In this document: positions 9,377 through 18,505 of the stretch, in pieces | Layout: the number at the start of each line of letters is the position of its first letter | Position numbering within the stretch: the first letter of the stretch is position 1 | NCBI RefSeq assembly: GCF_002263515.1 | Contig: NZ_CP022752.1 | Location: 620,001 to 684,000 of the forward strand | DNA length: 64,000 bases | Direction of reading: 5' to 3' | DNA from: Actinopolyspora erythraea | Lineage (GTDB): Bacteria > Actinomycetota > Actinomycetes > Mycobacteriales > Pseudonocardiaceae | Notes under the pieces: generated by a model | What the model was told of the DNA's origin: nothing | What the model saw: the letters and a program-made list of their open reading frames with translations, nothing else | Databases searched by the model: none | Made by a program: the position numbers and the translations under genes

Positions 9377-9394
9377 GTAAGGTATGCCTTACCG
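9377..9394. promoter_or_regulatory. iron-box-like palindrome (DtxR/IdeR type) upstream of the DUF2218 gene
   Basis: GGTAAGG-TATG-CCTTACC: seven-base perfect arms around a four-base centre, resembling the iron boxes bound by IdeR/DmdR repressors (consensus rich in TTAGG/CCTAA and GGTAAGG/CCTTACC halves). It lies about 30 bases ahead of the leftward DUF2218 gene, where it would cover the promoter. Binding is inferred. Confidence 0.6.
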
Positions 9395-9588
9395 AACTCA
9401 CCGTACTCCGAGGTGCGCCGGACGCACGATCACGGGGCGCCACACCGGTTGGAGATTCGCACCACACCGCGCTTTCCGGCTGTCCGGGGCTACACCGCAC
9501 CCAACCCGACACCGAGTACGAGCTCCGACGAGCGGGAGGCCTCCCAGCGTCGGACGCCGGCCGAGACCGCGCCGGAGGAGAGTCCTGG

Positions 9589-11559
9589 TCAGCTCCTGGT
9601 GGACTCCAGGCGCGCGAACATGCCCTCGTAGTCGGCGTCGTCGTCATCCCCCTCTTCCCGGTGCCACTGCCGCAGCAGCACGATCAGCACCAGCAGCATC
9701 GGAACCTCGCCGCCGAGCCAGCCGATCAGCGCCCCCGCCTGCTGCGCGGTCATCAGGTCCACCGACCAGGAGAGGTCCAGCGTGCGGTAGTAGTTCTCCG
9801 CGATCGGCTCGGACATGCTCAGCACCAGCACCCCGAAGAACGCGAGGGCGGGCATCATGCCCAGCGTGACCCCGAGCCTCGCCAGCTGCGGTACCCGGCG
9901 GGGAGTGCGGTCGACGCCGAGGACCGACCAGAACCACAGCCAGCCGCTCCCCAGGAAGTAGACGTTCATGATCGTGTGGGCCCAGTGCTCCTGCATGACC
10001 AGTTGGAACAGACCGGTCGGGTACAGCGCGTAGAGCGAGCCCACCAGCAGCGACGAGGCCAGCACCGGATGGCTCAGCCACCTCGCGACCGGGGAGTCCA
10101 CCACCCCCAGCAGCCACTCCCGGGGGCCGTACGGCTCACCCCGCCCGGCGCGGGGAAGCGCCCGCAGGCACAGGTTCACCGGGGTTCCCAGCACCAGCAG
10201 TGCCGGGCCCAGCATGTTCAGCAGCAGGTGCGCCGTCATGTGCACCCCGAAGGTGACGGGGGCGTAGCTCCCCACTCCGGAGGAGGTGGCCACCAGCAGG
10301 GCGAGGCACCCGGCCAGCCAACTGGCGGTGCGCCCCACCGGCCAGCGCTGCCCGTGCGCGCGCAGCCTGCGGACCCCCAGCGCGTACAGCACCGCCAGCA
10401 CCACGGCCGCCGTGCCGAACAGCAGGTCGAACCGCCACTGGGTGGCCAGCTGCCAGGCGCTCGGGAAGTCGGGCAGGTCGTAGCCGATCAGCAGGTCCGA
10501 GGCGGTGGCGTCCCGGTCGAGCAGGTTGGGCGGTGGCACGTGGGCCATACCCATCGAGATCCCCATCGTCACCAGCAGCAGCGCCAGTTCCGCACCGGCC
10601 AGTCGCAGCATCCCCCGGTACCGGTCCGGGGCCGAACGGGTGATCCGGCGCCGCAGCGGCACCGAGACGAGCCCCACCAGCAGCAGGAGCCCCACTTTGT
10701 ACAGCACCAGTGAGCCGTACTCACCCAGCCACCGTCCCGGCGGTACCAGCACCACCGAGCTGATCACCCCGGAGATCGCGAGCACCCCCCAGCACGCCGC
10801 AGCGAGCCTCCGGTAGCGGCGTGCCACGATCTCCGGGTTCGGACCCCGCCTGCGGGCGTGGGCGATCACGGCGAACAGCGTGCCCAGCCACAGCGCCGCG
10901 GCCACCACGTGGAAGGCCATGCCGTCGGAGGCGAAGTCGTGCCCGCCGTTGGTGGCGGCGTGCCCGACCAGCACCGGTGGCAGCAGGGTCAGTCCGGCCA
11001 GCGCGGTGAGCACGAGGGTGGTGCGCCAGCGCAACGTCGACCGGCAGGCGATCCCCAGCACCAGCGCGAGCGACGCGGAGAGCAGCCACGCCTTCGGCAC
11101 GTCCAGTGCTTCCAGCAACCCCAGCCACCCGCCGGGAGTGAGGTTGTCGGTGACCGACTGCCCCGCCGAGTCGGCCGCGTCGAACACGCTCAGCAGCAGT
11201 CCCGCCGCGCCCCACAGCCACGCGGCGGTCCCCGCCGTCCGGAGTGCGGCGTAGCCGTCGGGGGAGATCATCCCGCCGCGTTGCGGGACGGTGAACAACG
11301 CCGCGAACACCAGTCCTCCCAGGCAACCGGCCCCGGCGAGGTCGAAGACCAGTCGCAGCAGGTTGACGCCGAGCTTGGTCGGCGCTCCCGGGTCGGGGTA
11401 GCCGAGCACCGCGTAGACGTCGCTTCCCGCGCCGAGCACCAGCGCGACCGTCACCGCCACGGCGAGAGCCGCGCCCGCCAGCCCCCAGCGCCCCACCCCG
11501 GGCGCGCCCGGTGGGGCGCCGTCTTCCGCTCGGTTGCTCGTCGGTGCGGGATCGGACAT
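9589..11559 (-). CDS. bifunctional copper resistance CopD / cytochrome c oxidase assembly CtaG membrane protein
   Basis: About 656 residues with many membrane helices. The N-terminal half (about residues 20-330) is CopD-like, with GHAATNGGHDFASDGMAFHV holding the conserved histidines and an ALWLGTLFAVIAHARRR helix. The C-terminal half (about 350-620) is the caa3_CtaG domain, with MTAHLLLNMLGPALLVLGTP and MQEHWAHTIMNVYFLGSG. It is the same kind of fusion as M. tuberculosis Rv0102, which neighbours the nrp/ctpB copper locus. It probably handles copper at the outer face of the membrane for cytochrome oxidase. ATG at MSDPAPTSNR is used (GAGG 8 bases upstream); a longer in-frame extension is unlikely. 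It is followed by a second CtaG gene transcribed in the same direction upstream. Confidence 0.9.
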   Translation of the reverse strand: MSDPAPTSNRAEDGAPPGAPGVGRWGLAGAALAVAVTVALVLGAGSDVYAVLGYPDPGAPTKLGVNLLRLVFDLAGAGCLGGLVFAALFTVPQRGGMISPDGYAALRTAGTAAWLWGAAGLLLSVFDAADSAGQSVTDNLTPGGWLGLLEALDVPKAWLLSASLALVLGIACRSTLRWRTTLVLTALAGLTLLPPVLVGHAATNGGHDFASDGMAFHVVAAALWLGTLFAVIAHARRRGPNPEIVARRYRRLAAACWGVLAISGVISSVVLVPPGRWLGEYGSLVLYKVGLLLLVGLVSVPLRRRITRSAPDRYRGMLRLAGAELALLLVTMGISMGMAHVPPPNLLDRDATASDLLIGYDLPDFPSAWQLATQWRFDLLFGTAAVVLAVLYALGVRRLRAHGQRWPVGRTASWLAGCLALLVATSSGVGSYAPVTFGVHMTAHLLLNMLGPALLVLGTPVNLCLRALPRAGRGEPYGPREWLLGVVDSPVARWLSHPVLASSLLVGSLYALYPTGLFQLVMQEHWAHTIMNVYFLGSGWLWFWSVLGVDRTPRRVPQLARLGVTLGMMPALAFFGVLVLSMSEPIAENYYRTLDLSWSVDLMTAQQAGALIGWLGGEVPMLLVLIVLLRQWHREEGDDDDADYEGMFARLESTRS

Positions 11560-11774
11560 GGATTGACCTCGTGATCGCGGTGGGCGCGGAATTCGCGGGC
11601 GGGGGCGCTCGCGGTGAGCCGCAGCTGTTTCCGCTGGGCAGCATAGGGCTTCGCGGAACCGCTCCGGGAACCCGGTCGGGGCCGTCCACCGGACGACGGG
11701 GCCTGCGGGAACGGCGGGCTCGGGAGGTTCCGTCCCGACCGCCGGGAGCCGGGGCGGGCCGAGCGCGGTCGCGC

Positions 11775-12815
11775 CTACCGGCCGCTCTGCCGGTGCTCCC
11801 CGTCCTGGCGGGCCAGCCGGGCGAGCATCGCGTTGTAGGCCTGCCTGGCCCGCTCGTCCTCGTCCACGTCCTCGGCCGCCCGCAGGTTCCGGACGGCCGA
11901 CTCGGCCTCGCTGTCGGTCTCGGCCAGCGCGCTGCGCCTGGCGGACTCCAGCCAGTTGCCGAACCCCGCTTCCGAGCCCTTGGCGCGCATCCACTGCTTG
12001 ACCAGCACCAGCGCGAACACGGCCATCAGGGCGTCACCGAAGAACCACATGATCCCGCCGCCGAGCCGCTGGTCGGCCAGCACGCTCAGCGTGCCGTCGT
12101 CGATCCACCAGTCGCGCATCATTCCGTAGGCCGGGAACAGCGGGTCGTCGGCCATCATCAGGATCACGCCGATACCGGTGTCCGGACCCATCCCCATCAG
12201 GGAGCTGAACACCCGCAGCGGATAGGGGAAGTGCTGCCAGCGGGTCGGTTCCTTGCCCAGCAGCGGGAGGAAGGTCAGGTAGCCGGTGACCAGGTACAGC
12301 ACGCTCTCGGCGTGGTGCAGCCAGGGGTTCAGCAGCATGACCTGCATGAACGGTGTGAGGTGGGTGGCGACCAGCACCACCGAGTACAGCACCATGGTCC
12401 ACGCCGGATGGGTGAGGATGCCGACCGTGCGTCCCCGCAGGACGCGTTCGACGCGGCCCGAGCCGTCCAGCTCGGACCACAGCCGCAGCGGTTTCCCGTA
12501 GACCAGCAGGGCGGGAACCAGCATGATCAGCATCAGGTGCTGCACCATGTGCATGGTGAAAAGCGCGTGGCTGTAGACCGCGACGAAGCTGTTCATCGCC
12601 ACGAACAGGCTCACCAGGCCGAACGCGAACAGCCAGCTCCGGTGCGCGGGCCAGTTCCGCTCCGGCTTCTCGCGCCGGAGCCGTACCACCCCCGCCGCGT
12701 AGGCGGCCCCCAGCAGCACGATCAGCAGGTTCCACCAGAGCGCGAACTTCCAGCTCAGTAGCGCACTGGTGAGTGTCAGCTCTTCGACGTGGTGCACACG
12801 GACACTCTCCCGCAT
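11775..12815 (-). CDS. ctaG: cytochrome c oxidase assembly protein CtaG
   Basis: A stand-alone caa3_CtaG domain protein of 346 residues and about seven membrane helices. Conserved histidines are in YSHALFTMHMVQHLMLIML and in VVLVATHLTPFMQVMLLNPW / LHHAESVLYLVTGYL. A charged cytoplasmic tail rich in Glu and Arg ends the protein. CtaG proteins deliver or insert copper in the CuA/CuB sites of cytochrome c oxidase. It lies 215 bases upstream of the CopD-CtaG fusion on the same strand, so the two may be expressed together. The first ATG is used; an in-frame GTG five codons later is possible. Confidence 0.9.
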   Translation of the reverse strand: MRESVRVHHVEELTLTSALLSWKFALWWNLLIVLLGAAYAAGVVRLRREKPERNWPAHRSWLFAFGLVSLFVAMNSFVAVYSHALFTMHMVQHLMLIMLVPALLVYGKPLRLWSELDGSGRVERVLRGRTVGILTHPAWTMVLYSVVLVATHLTPFMQVMLLNPWLHHAESVLYLVTGYLTFLPLLGKEPTRWQHFPYPLRVFSSLMGMGPDTGIGVILMMADDPLFPAYGMMRDWWIDDGTLSVLADQRLGGGIMWFFGDALMAVFALVLVKQWMRAKGSEAGFGNWLESARRSALAETDSEAESAVRNLRAAEDVDEDERARQAYNAMLARLARQDGEHRQSGR

Positions 12816-13082
12816 CCGTTCGGCGGGATCGCGGAGGCCGCGCCCACATCGTGTTCCGGACCACGTCCCGCCCGGTTGCCCGGTCGTGCGGTGGGGCCGG
12901 GGAGCGCGGCTTCGCCGCTCCCGGCTCCGGACATCCGCTCATGCGGCGGTGCCGACCGGGCGCGCTCGTCGCGGGAGGCCCGGTGGTGCGGTGCCCGCAC
13001 CTGGTGTCGGGCCTCCCGGAGGGGGAGTCGCTGGGAGGTCGGCTTCGCGGGGAAGTCGCTGGAACCGGGCCGGCCGGATTTC

Positions 13083-14225
13083 TCAGACCGACGCCAGCGG
13101 TGAGACGGTGTCCCACCCCTCGATCTCGTGCGGCTGGCGCGCCCCCGGTCCCACGTAGCGGGCGGACGGGCGGACCAGCCGTCCGGTCCGCTTCTGCTCC
13201 AGGACGTGGGCCGACCACCCCGCCAGCCGCGCGCAGGTGAACATCGCGGGCATCATCGGTGTCGGCACCTGAGCGAAGTCCAGGATCACCGCCGCCCAGA
13301 ACTCCACGTTGGTGGCGATCTGCCGGTCGGGACGCCGTTCCGCGAGCACCGAGAGCGCCGCCTGCTCCAGTTCCGAGGCGACCTCGAACCTGGGCGATCC
13401 CAGCTGTTTGCAGGTTTCGCGCAGCACCCTGGCGCGCGGGTCCTCGGCGCGGTAGACGCGGTGTCCGAAGCCCATGAGCCGATCGCCCCGATCGAGGATC
13501 GACTCGACCACCGCGCGTGCGTCGCCGCGCCGCTCGACCTCTTCGATCATCGGCAGCACCCGGGCGGGCGCGCCCCCGTGCAGCGGTCCGGACATGGCGC
13601 CCACCGCGCCGGAGAGGCTGGCGGCGGCGTCGGCGCCGGTGGAGGCGATCACGCGCGCGGTGAACGTCGAGGCGTTCAGTCCGTGCTCGGCGGCCGAGAC
13701 CCAGTAAGCGTCCAGCGCCTTCACGTGCGCCGGGTCGGGGTCACCGCGCCAGCAGGTCAGGAAGCGTTCGGCGACCGTGGAGCACTTGTCCAGTTCGGAG
13801 CGCGGGACGGCGGGCAGTTCCTCGCCCCGGGCGGACTGTGCCGCGTAGGACAGCGCCAGTTCCGAGGCGAGGGCCAGCTGGGCGCGGGCCTGCTCCTCGT
13901 CCACGTCGAGCAGCGGGGCGAACTGGTTCGTCGGGGCGACCATCGCCAGTGCGGACTGCATGTCGACGCGCACGTCGCCGTTGCGCACGGGGAGGCGGTC
14001 GTCGTCCGCCGCGCCGAGGCCGTTCCCGAAACGGCCGTCGACCAACAGCGCCCACACGTCGCCGAAGGAGATCCGGCCCGCGAGTTGCTCGATGTCCACC
14101 CCGCGGTAGCGCAGGGCTCCACCGTCCCGGTCGGGTTCGGCGATCTCGGTCTCGAAGGCCACCACGCCTTCCAGACCTGGGCTGACAGTGGGCTGCGTGG
14201 CTTCGTTGCTGGCTGAGTTCGGCAT
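13083..14225 (-). CDS. citA: citrate synthase 2 (short actinobacterial type)
   Basis: A 380-residue citrate synthase of the second actinobacterial type, condensing oxaloacetate and acetyl-CoA. Active-site histidines are in GPLHGGAPARVLP and GFGHRVYRAEDPRARVLRE. The third catalytic position reads ATNVEFWAAVILDF, that is Glu where GltA has Asp (NVDF); I believe this is usual in this subgroup. The C-terminus VLEQKRTGRLVRPSARYVGPG matches the mycobacterial CitA pattern. The start MPNSASNEATQ has GAAGGAGAC about 10 bases upstream; the longer in-frame version adds 48 unlikely residues. It is divergent from pdxH, and the main citrate synthase lies 6 kb away, so this genome has two copies in a short interval. 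Confidence 0.93.
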   Translation of the reverse strand: MPNSASNEATQPTVSPGLEGVVAFETEIAEPDRDGGALRYRGVDIEQLAGRISFGDVWALLVDGRFGNGLGAADDDRLPVRNGDVRVDMQSALAMVAPTNQFAPLLDVDEEQARAQLALASELALSYAAQSARGEELPAVPRSELDKCSTVAERFLTCWRGDPDPAHVKALDAYWVSAAEHGLNASTFTARVIASTGADAAASLSGAVGAMSGPLHGGAPARVLPMIEEVERRGDARAVVESILDRGDRLMGFGHRVYRAEDPRARVLRETCKQLGSPRFEVASELEQAALSVLAERRPDRQIATNVEFWAAVILDFAQVPTPMMPAMFTCARLAGWSAHVLEQKRTGRLVRPSARYVGPGARQPHEIEGWDTVSPLASV

Positions 14226-14672
14226 CGTCGCCTCGTCTCCTTCGTCGCCGGTTGTGCCGCGAACCCGTACCGGGTCGCGGTGGGGACGTGGCGGGGTGTG
14301 GCACACGGTCGCGGGAACACGGCCGATGTCGTAGCGGTAACAGTGCACCCCCACGGTGCGGAATGGCAATCGTTGCGGCCGGTAATCGGCGTGTGATGAA
14401 AAAGATCACATCGCGGCGGGCCTCGGTCGCCGTCGCCGATGGGCCGTTCGGGGGTGGGTTTCCGCCGCGAGGATTGGCTGAATCGATTACGAGATCGATC
14501 GGGACCGGACTGCGGTTCGGCCCGGGTTCGAGTTCCGTTTACCGTCGATCGGGGAGTCGCTTCGTCCGGCGCGCGGGCGTCGTGGGGATCGCGCACCATT
14601 GCGGTTCAGGGCGAGCACGTTTCGACCCAGCGGTGGCGTCGCTTGAGACGTCGGTCTAGTCAGGAGGAATGG
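14226..14672. other. divergent intergenic region between citrate synthase 2 and pdxH
   Basis: About 450 bases without a gene. It contains TGTGAT-7-ATCACA at 14392-14410. This looks like a CRP site, but the spacing is one base too long on each side for the TGTGA-N6-TCACA consensus (here N9), so I do not call it. AT-rich stretches such as GATGAAAAAGATCA make promoters for both genes plausible. Confidence 0.4.
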
Positions 14673-15326
14673 ATGTCGCAGGCAAAGGCCACGTTGTCCG
14701 GGATGCGCGTGTCCTACGACGCCGAACCGTTCCAGGAGTCGCTGCTGGCCGACACCTGGCACGAGCAGCTCCGGCGGTGGTTCGACGAAGCCGTGCAGGC
14801 AGAGGTGGCCGAGCCGAACGCGATGGTGCTGGCCACGGCCGACGCCACGGGGATGCCCTCCTCACGCACGGTGCTGTGCAAGGGGTTCGACGAGCGCGGC
14901 CTGGTGTTCTTCACCAACTACACCTCGGCCAAGAGCCACGACCTCGGCGCCACCCGGGTGGCCGCCGCGACCTTCCCCTGGCTGTCGCTGCAGCGCCAGG
15001 TGAACGTGCGCGGCACGGTGGAGAAGGTCAAGCAGGAGGAGAGCGCCGAGTACTGGGCTCACCGCCCCCGGGGCTCCCAGCTCGGCGCGTGGGCTTCCCC
15101 GCAGTCCAGCGTGGTCTCCGGACGTTCCGCGCTGGAGTCCAAGCTGGCGGGTATCGAGCGCCGGTTCGCCGACTCCGAGCGGGTGCCGGTGCCCCCGCAC
15201 TGGGGTGGTTGGCGCATCCGTCCGGAGTACGTGGAGTTCTGGCAGGGGCGCCCGGACAGGCTGCACGACCGGCTGCGCTTCTGCCGGGAGGACGACACCT
15301 GGAAGGTGCGGCGCCTGGCTCCCTGA
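14673..15326 (+). CDS. pdxH: pyridoxamine 5'-phosphate oxidase
   Basis: FMN-dependent oxidase converting pyridoxamine/pyridoxine 5'-phosphate to PLP. The 217 residues show the whole family pattern: EPNAMVLATADATGMPSSRT, VLCKGFDERGLVFFTNYTSA, KSHDLGATRVAAATFPWLSL and RQVNVRGTVEKVKQEESAEYW for FMN binding. The C-terminal WGGWRIRPEYVEFWQGRPDR, HDRL and W...RLAP tail is the PdxH dimerisation domain, which separates it from the shorter PPOX proteins. AGGAGG ends 5 bases before the chosen ATG at MSQAKATLSG. It is divergently placed from citrate synthase 2, a linkage found in many actinobacteria. Confidence 0.95.
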   Translation: MSQAKATLSGMRVSYDAEPFQESLLADTWHEQLRRWFDEAVQAEVAEPNAMVLATADATGMPSSRTVLCKGFDERGLVFFTNYTSAKSHDLGATRVAAATFPWLSLQRQVNVRGTVEKVKQEESAEYWAHRPRGSQLGAWASPQSSVVSGRSALESKLAGIERRFADSERVPVPPHWGGWRIRPEYVEFWQGRPDRLHDRLRFCREDDTWKVRRLAP

Positions 15327-15473
15327 CCGGCGAGTGCCGCCGTGGCGGGCAGCGTCGGGTGCTCGCGGGCTCACCGCTCCGACGGCCTCGGAAGCGCCGA
15401 AGCTCCCTGGCCTTCCCGGTCGGAGCACCGGGATCCGCCCGGGAAGCCCGGTGTGTCGAAAGTGACACTACGG

Positions 15474-15504
15474 TTAACGAGGAAGATCACCTACGGCATA
15501 CAGT
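15474..15504 (+). promoter_or_regulatory. possible promoter giving a leaderless transcript
   Basis: TTAACG and TACAGT are 19 bases apart; TACAGT ends only 6 bases before the GTG start of the epimerase gene, and no ribosome site precedes that GTG. This is what a leaderless actinobacterial mRNA looks like. The spacer is longer than the usual 17-18. Confidence 0.35.
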
Positions 15505-15510
15505 GGTCGT

Positions 15511-16440
15511 GTGAGCGAACACATCCCGGCGACAGGTCACCAGTTCGAGATCGTTCACGGTGGTGCGCGAGCGGTAATCACCGAGGTCGGTGCCGGGCTG
15601 CGGGTCTTCGAGGTCGACGGCGTTCCCTACAGCGAGACCTACGAGGCGGACCGGCTGCCGCCGGCGGGCGCCGGAGCCGTGCTGGTGCCCTGGCCGAATC
15701 GTGTCGCCGACGGCCGCTGGAACCTGGAGGGCGAGCCGCAGCAGCTCGCGCTGACCGAGCCGGGCCGCCACAACGCCATCCACGGGTTGCTGCGGCACAC
15801 TCCCTGGACGGTCGGGGAGCACACCCCGGCGGCCGTGGTGCTGCACGCGATGATCCCGGTGCAGCCCGGCTGGCCGGTTCCGCTGCTGACCTCGGTGGAG
15901 TACTCCGTGGACGAGCACGGGCTGACCGTGCGGCACGCCGTGGAGAACCTCGGTTCGCGTCCCGTGCCGTTCGGCCTGGGAGTGCACCCTTATCCGCGTG
16001 CGGGCAACGCCGACACCGACGAGTGCACGCTGCGGTTGTCGGCTTCCAGCGTGCTGCCGATCGACCCGGAGCGGATGCTGCCCGACCGGCCACCGCGCAG
16101 GCTGGAGGGCGACGAGCAGGACCTCAGGGTGGGCAGGAAGCTCGCCGGAGTGTGGCTGGACACCGCGTTCGGCGGGGCCGTGCCGCTGCCGGACGACCCG
16201 TCGGGGCTGGTGCGGCACTCGGTGACCGACTCCTCGGGGCACGGGGTGGAGCTGTGGGCCGATCCGGCGTTCGGCTGGGTGCAGGTCTACACGCCGGGTG
16301 ACTTCCCGGACCGGGGCAGGGCGGTGGCGGTGGAGCCGATGACCTGCCCGCCCGACGCGCTGAACTCGGGCACCGATCTGATCGTGCTGGAGCAGGGGCA
16401 GACCTGGTCGGGGCGCTGGGGACTTCGGCCCCTCGGTTGA
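15511..16440 (+). CDS. aldose 1-epimerase family protein
   Basis: A 309-residue protein of the galactose mutarotase (GH-like beta-sandwich) fold, interconverting anomers of aldoses or of a related sugar. Typical pieces are ARAVITEVGAGLRVFEVDG at the start, VLVPWPNRVADGRW, HNAIHGLLRHTPW with the substrate histidine, PFGLGVHPYPRAG with the second histidine, and a final VAVEPMTCPPDALNSGTDL that carries the catalytic glutamate (VEP). Length is normal. The GTG start has no ribosome site; a TACAGT -10-like box ends 6 bases upstream, so translation may be leaderless. It stands alone between pdxH and a convergent acyl-CoA dehydrogenase gene; the substrate is not predictable. Confidence 0.9.
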   Translation: MSEHIPATGHQFEIVHGGARAVITEVGAGLRVFEVDGVPYSETYEADRLPPAGAGAVLVPWPNRVADGRWNLEGEPQQLALTEPGRHNAIHGLLRHTPWTVGEHTPAAVVLHAMIPVQPGWPVPLLTSVEYSVDEHGLTVRHAVENLGSRPVPFGLGVHPYPRAGNADTDECTLRLSASSVLPIDPERMLPDRPPRRLEGDEQDLRVGRKLAGVWLDTAFGGAVPLPDDPSGLVRHSVTDSSGHGVELWADPAFGWVQVYTPGDFPDRGRAVAVEPMTCPPDALNSGTDLIVLEQGQTWSGRWGLRPLG

Positions 16441-16528
16441 CCGGGGACTTCCACACCGGGATCCGCCCCTCCCACCGGGCCTCCGCACGGTCCGCTTCCG
16501 GAGGAGACCTCCTCACCCCCCGGGAGGC

Positions 16529-17665
16529 TCACGCCCCGGCGAGGTCACGCCCGATCACCATCCGTTGTATCTGGTTGGTGCCCTCGAAGATCTGCAGCAC
16601 CTTGGCCTCACGCATGTAGCGCTCGGCGGGGAAGTCGGTGGTGTAGCCCGCTCCACCCAGCACCTGCACCGCGTCGGTGGTCACCTTCATGGCCGCGTCG
16701 GTCGCGACCAGCTTGGCCACCGAGGCCTGCCTGCCGAAGGGTAGTCCCGCGTCCCGCCGTCGTGCCGCGTCCAGATAGGTGGCCCGCGCCGAGTGCACCG
16801 CCGCCTCCATGTCGGCGATCAAGAACTCCATCCCCTGGAACCGGATGATCGGCCGGCCGAACTGGGTGCGCTGCCGCGCGTATTCCAGCGCCTGGTCGAG
16901 GGCGGCCTGTGCCAGCCCCACGGCGCAGGCGGCGATGCCCAGCCTTCCGGAGTCGAGTGCTCGCAGCGCGATGCGCAGCCCGTTGCCCTCGCCGCCGATG
17001 AGTCGTTCCGCCGCGACCGGCGCGCCGTCGAGGGCGAGCTCGGTGGTGGGCGATCCGGTCAGCCCCATCTTGTGTTCCGGGCTCGCGGCCACCAGGCCGG
17101 GGGTGCTCCCGTCCACCAGCAGACAGCTGATCTCGTCCTTCGAGGTTCTGGCCATGAGGGTGTAGAAGTCGGCCACGCCTCCGTGGGTGATCCAGCACTT
17201 GGTACCGGTGACCGCGTACCCGGAGCCGTCCCGCTCGGCGCGGGTGCGCAGCGCCCCGGCGTCCGAACCGGCCTGCGGCTCCGACAGCGCGTAGGCGCCG
17301 AGGGTGTGCCCGCCCAGCATCTCGCCGAGCCAGCGCTCGCGCTGGGCCTCGGTGCCGAACTCGGCCAGTGGGTAGCAGGACATGGTGTGCACCGACAGGC
17401 CGACACCCACGGTCATCCAGGCGCTGCTGATCTCTTCGAGCACTTGCAGGTAGGTCTCGTAGGGCTGGTCCGCGCCGCCGTGGGCCTCGGGGTAAGGCAG
17501 GCTCAGCAGCCCGGCCTCGCCCAGCAGTTCGAACTTCTCGCGGGGGAAGCTTCCGGTCTCCTCGGCCCGCGCCGCCTCCGGAGCCAGTTCGTTCCGGGCG
17601 ATGTCCTTCGTGAGGTTGAGCAGGTCGGTTGCCTCGGTGGTGGCGAGTATTCGTTCGACTGGCAT
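16529..17665 (-). CDS. acyl-CoA dehydrogenase
   Basis: FAD-dependent dehydrogenase introducing the alpha-beta double bond into acyl-CoA. The 378-residue protein has the two PROSITE regions: GAYALSEPQAGSDAGALRTR (about residues 130-150) and the C-terminal QVLGGAGYTTDFPAERYMRE. The catalytic base glutamate lies in LQIFEGTNQIQRMVIGR, in the position used by short/medium-chain enzymes. ATG at MPVERILATTEAT is the natural start; the longer upstream frame runs through the TetR gene. It is divergent from a TetR regulator, and the gap contains a strong 12-base-arm palindrome, so repression by that TetR and induction by an acyl ligand are likely. Chain-length preference cannot be told. Confidence 0.93.
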   Translation of the reverse strand: MPVERILATTEATDLLNLTKDIARNELAPEAARAEETGSFPREKFELLGEAGLLSLPYPEAHGGADQPYETYLQVLEEISSAWMTVGVGLSVHTMSCYPLAEFGTEAQRERWLGEMLGGHTLGAYALSEPQAGSDAGALRTRAERDGSGYAVTGTKCWITHGGVADFYTLMARTSKDEISCLLVDGSTPGLVAASPEHKMGLTGSPTTELALDGAPVAAERLIGGEGNGLRIALRALDSGRLGIAACAVGLAQAALDQALEYARQRTQFGRPIIRFQGMEFLIADMEAAVHSARATYLDAARRRDAGLPFGRQASVAKLVATDAAMKVTTDAVQVLGGAGYTTDFPAERYMREAKVLQIFEGTNQIQRMVIGRDLAGA

Positions 17666-17685
17666 CAAAGACCCCGGTTGTCGCG

Positions 17686-17729
17686 CCTTGCAGTACTCTG
17701 TGGAGTACTCAAGGCTGGAATAGAGTACT
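17686..17729. promoter_or_regulatory. operator candidate for the TetR regulator (palindrome plus extra half-site)
   Basis: AGTACTC-TGTG-GAGTACT (17692-17709) is a perfect 7-base inverted repeat; with flanking CCTTG/CAAGG the arms reach 12 bases with one extra base (17686-17714). Another GAGTACT lies at 17723-17729, exactly 20 bases (two helical turns) from the previous one. It sits directly upstream of the leftward dehydrogenase and ahead of the TetR gene. Confidence 0.7.
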
Positions 17730-17833
17730 GTTGATGGCGTATCGTACGCATCCGCGATACCGAGCGAAACCGGTTCCTGGCGCCGGCCCTCCCGCGCGCC
17801 GGTCCGCCCGCTCGGTTGTGGCAGCCTCGAGTG

Positions 17834-18505
17834 ATGAGTGATTCCCGCCCGGTTGAAGGTGTCGGCGAACCACGCGGCACCGCCCAGAAGCCGGCCGTGC
17901 ACGCCCGCCGGGCGGAGCTGCTGGACCGGTTGTGCGATCTCTTCCTGGCCGAGGGGTTCGCGCACTTCACGCTGGACGAGCTGGCCGGACGCATGCACTG
18001 CTCGAAGTCCACCCTCTACACGCTGGCACCGAGCAAGGAACAGCTCGCCGTGCGCGTGGTGGGGTACTTCTTCAAACGTTCCACCGCCAACATGGAGCGG
18101 CAGATCGCCGAGTACACCGATCCGCGTTCGCGGATGCGGACCTACCTCAAGGCCGCCGCGGCCGAACTCGCCCCGGCGAGTCGACGGTTCATCGGCGACA
18201 TGGCCGACAACCCGGCGACCCGGGCCAGTTACGAGGCCAACGCCAGGGCTGCCGCCGACCGGATTCGCCGGGACGTGCACGAGGGGGTGCGGGCCGGCGT
18301 CTTCCGCGAGGTCGACGCCGCCCTGGTGGCCGAGATGGTCGGATTGACGATCTCGGCCATCCAGCGTGGCGAGATCACCGACCGGACCGGTCTTTCCGAC
18401 GCGGCTGCCTTCGACGCGCTCTCGGACTTCCTGGTGGGAGGGTTGTCGGCCTCGAAGGCCGAGCCGGTGCGCGGCACCGGCGAGCAGTCTACGGAGGAAA
18501 GTTGA
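17834..18505 (+). CDS. TetR-family transcriptional regulator
   Basis: A 223-residue repressor. The N-terminal helix-turn-helix spans about residues 22-70 (HARRAELLDRLCDLFLAEGF, then FTLDELAGRMHCSKSTLYTL), the normal TetR layout. The variable C-terminal ligand domain contains FIGDMADNPATRASYEANAR and YFFKRSTANMERQIAEY. It faces an acyl-CoA dehydrogenase, with a large palindrome between them, so it probably controls both genes and responds to an acyl-CoA or fatty acid; this is inference. Its stop codon overlaps the TTG start of a PfkB kinase gene, an unexpected partner for a fatty-acid regulator. ATG at MSDSRPVEG is preferred over a TTG six codons earlier. Confidence 0.9.
   Translation: MSDSRPVEGVGEPRGTAQKPAVHARRAELLDRLCDLFLAEGFAHFTLDELAGRMHCSKSTLYTLAPSKEQLAVRVVGYFFKRSTANMERQIAEYTDPRSRMRTYLKAAAAELAPASRRFIGDMADNPATRASYEANARAAADRIRRDVHEGVRAGVFREVDAALVAEMVGLTISAIQRGEITDRTGLSDAAAFDALSDFLVGGLSASKAEPVRGTGEQSTEES

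Noticed and set aside
14392..14410. TGTGAT-7-ATCACA palindrome between citrate synthase 2 and pdxH, resembling a CRP site
   Set aside because: The half-sites TGTGA and TCACA are 9 bases apart, not the 6 needed by CRP-family proteins; kept only as a note.
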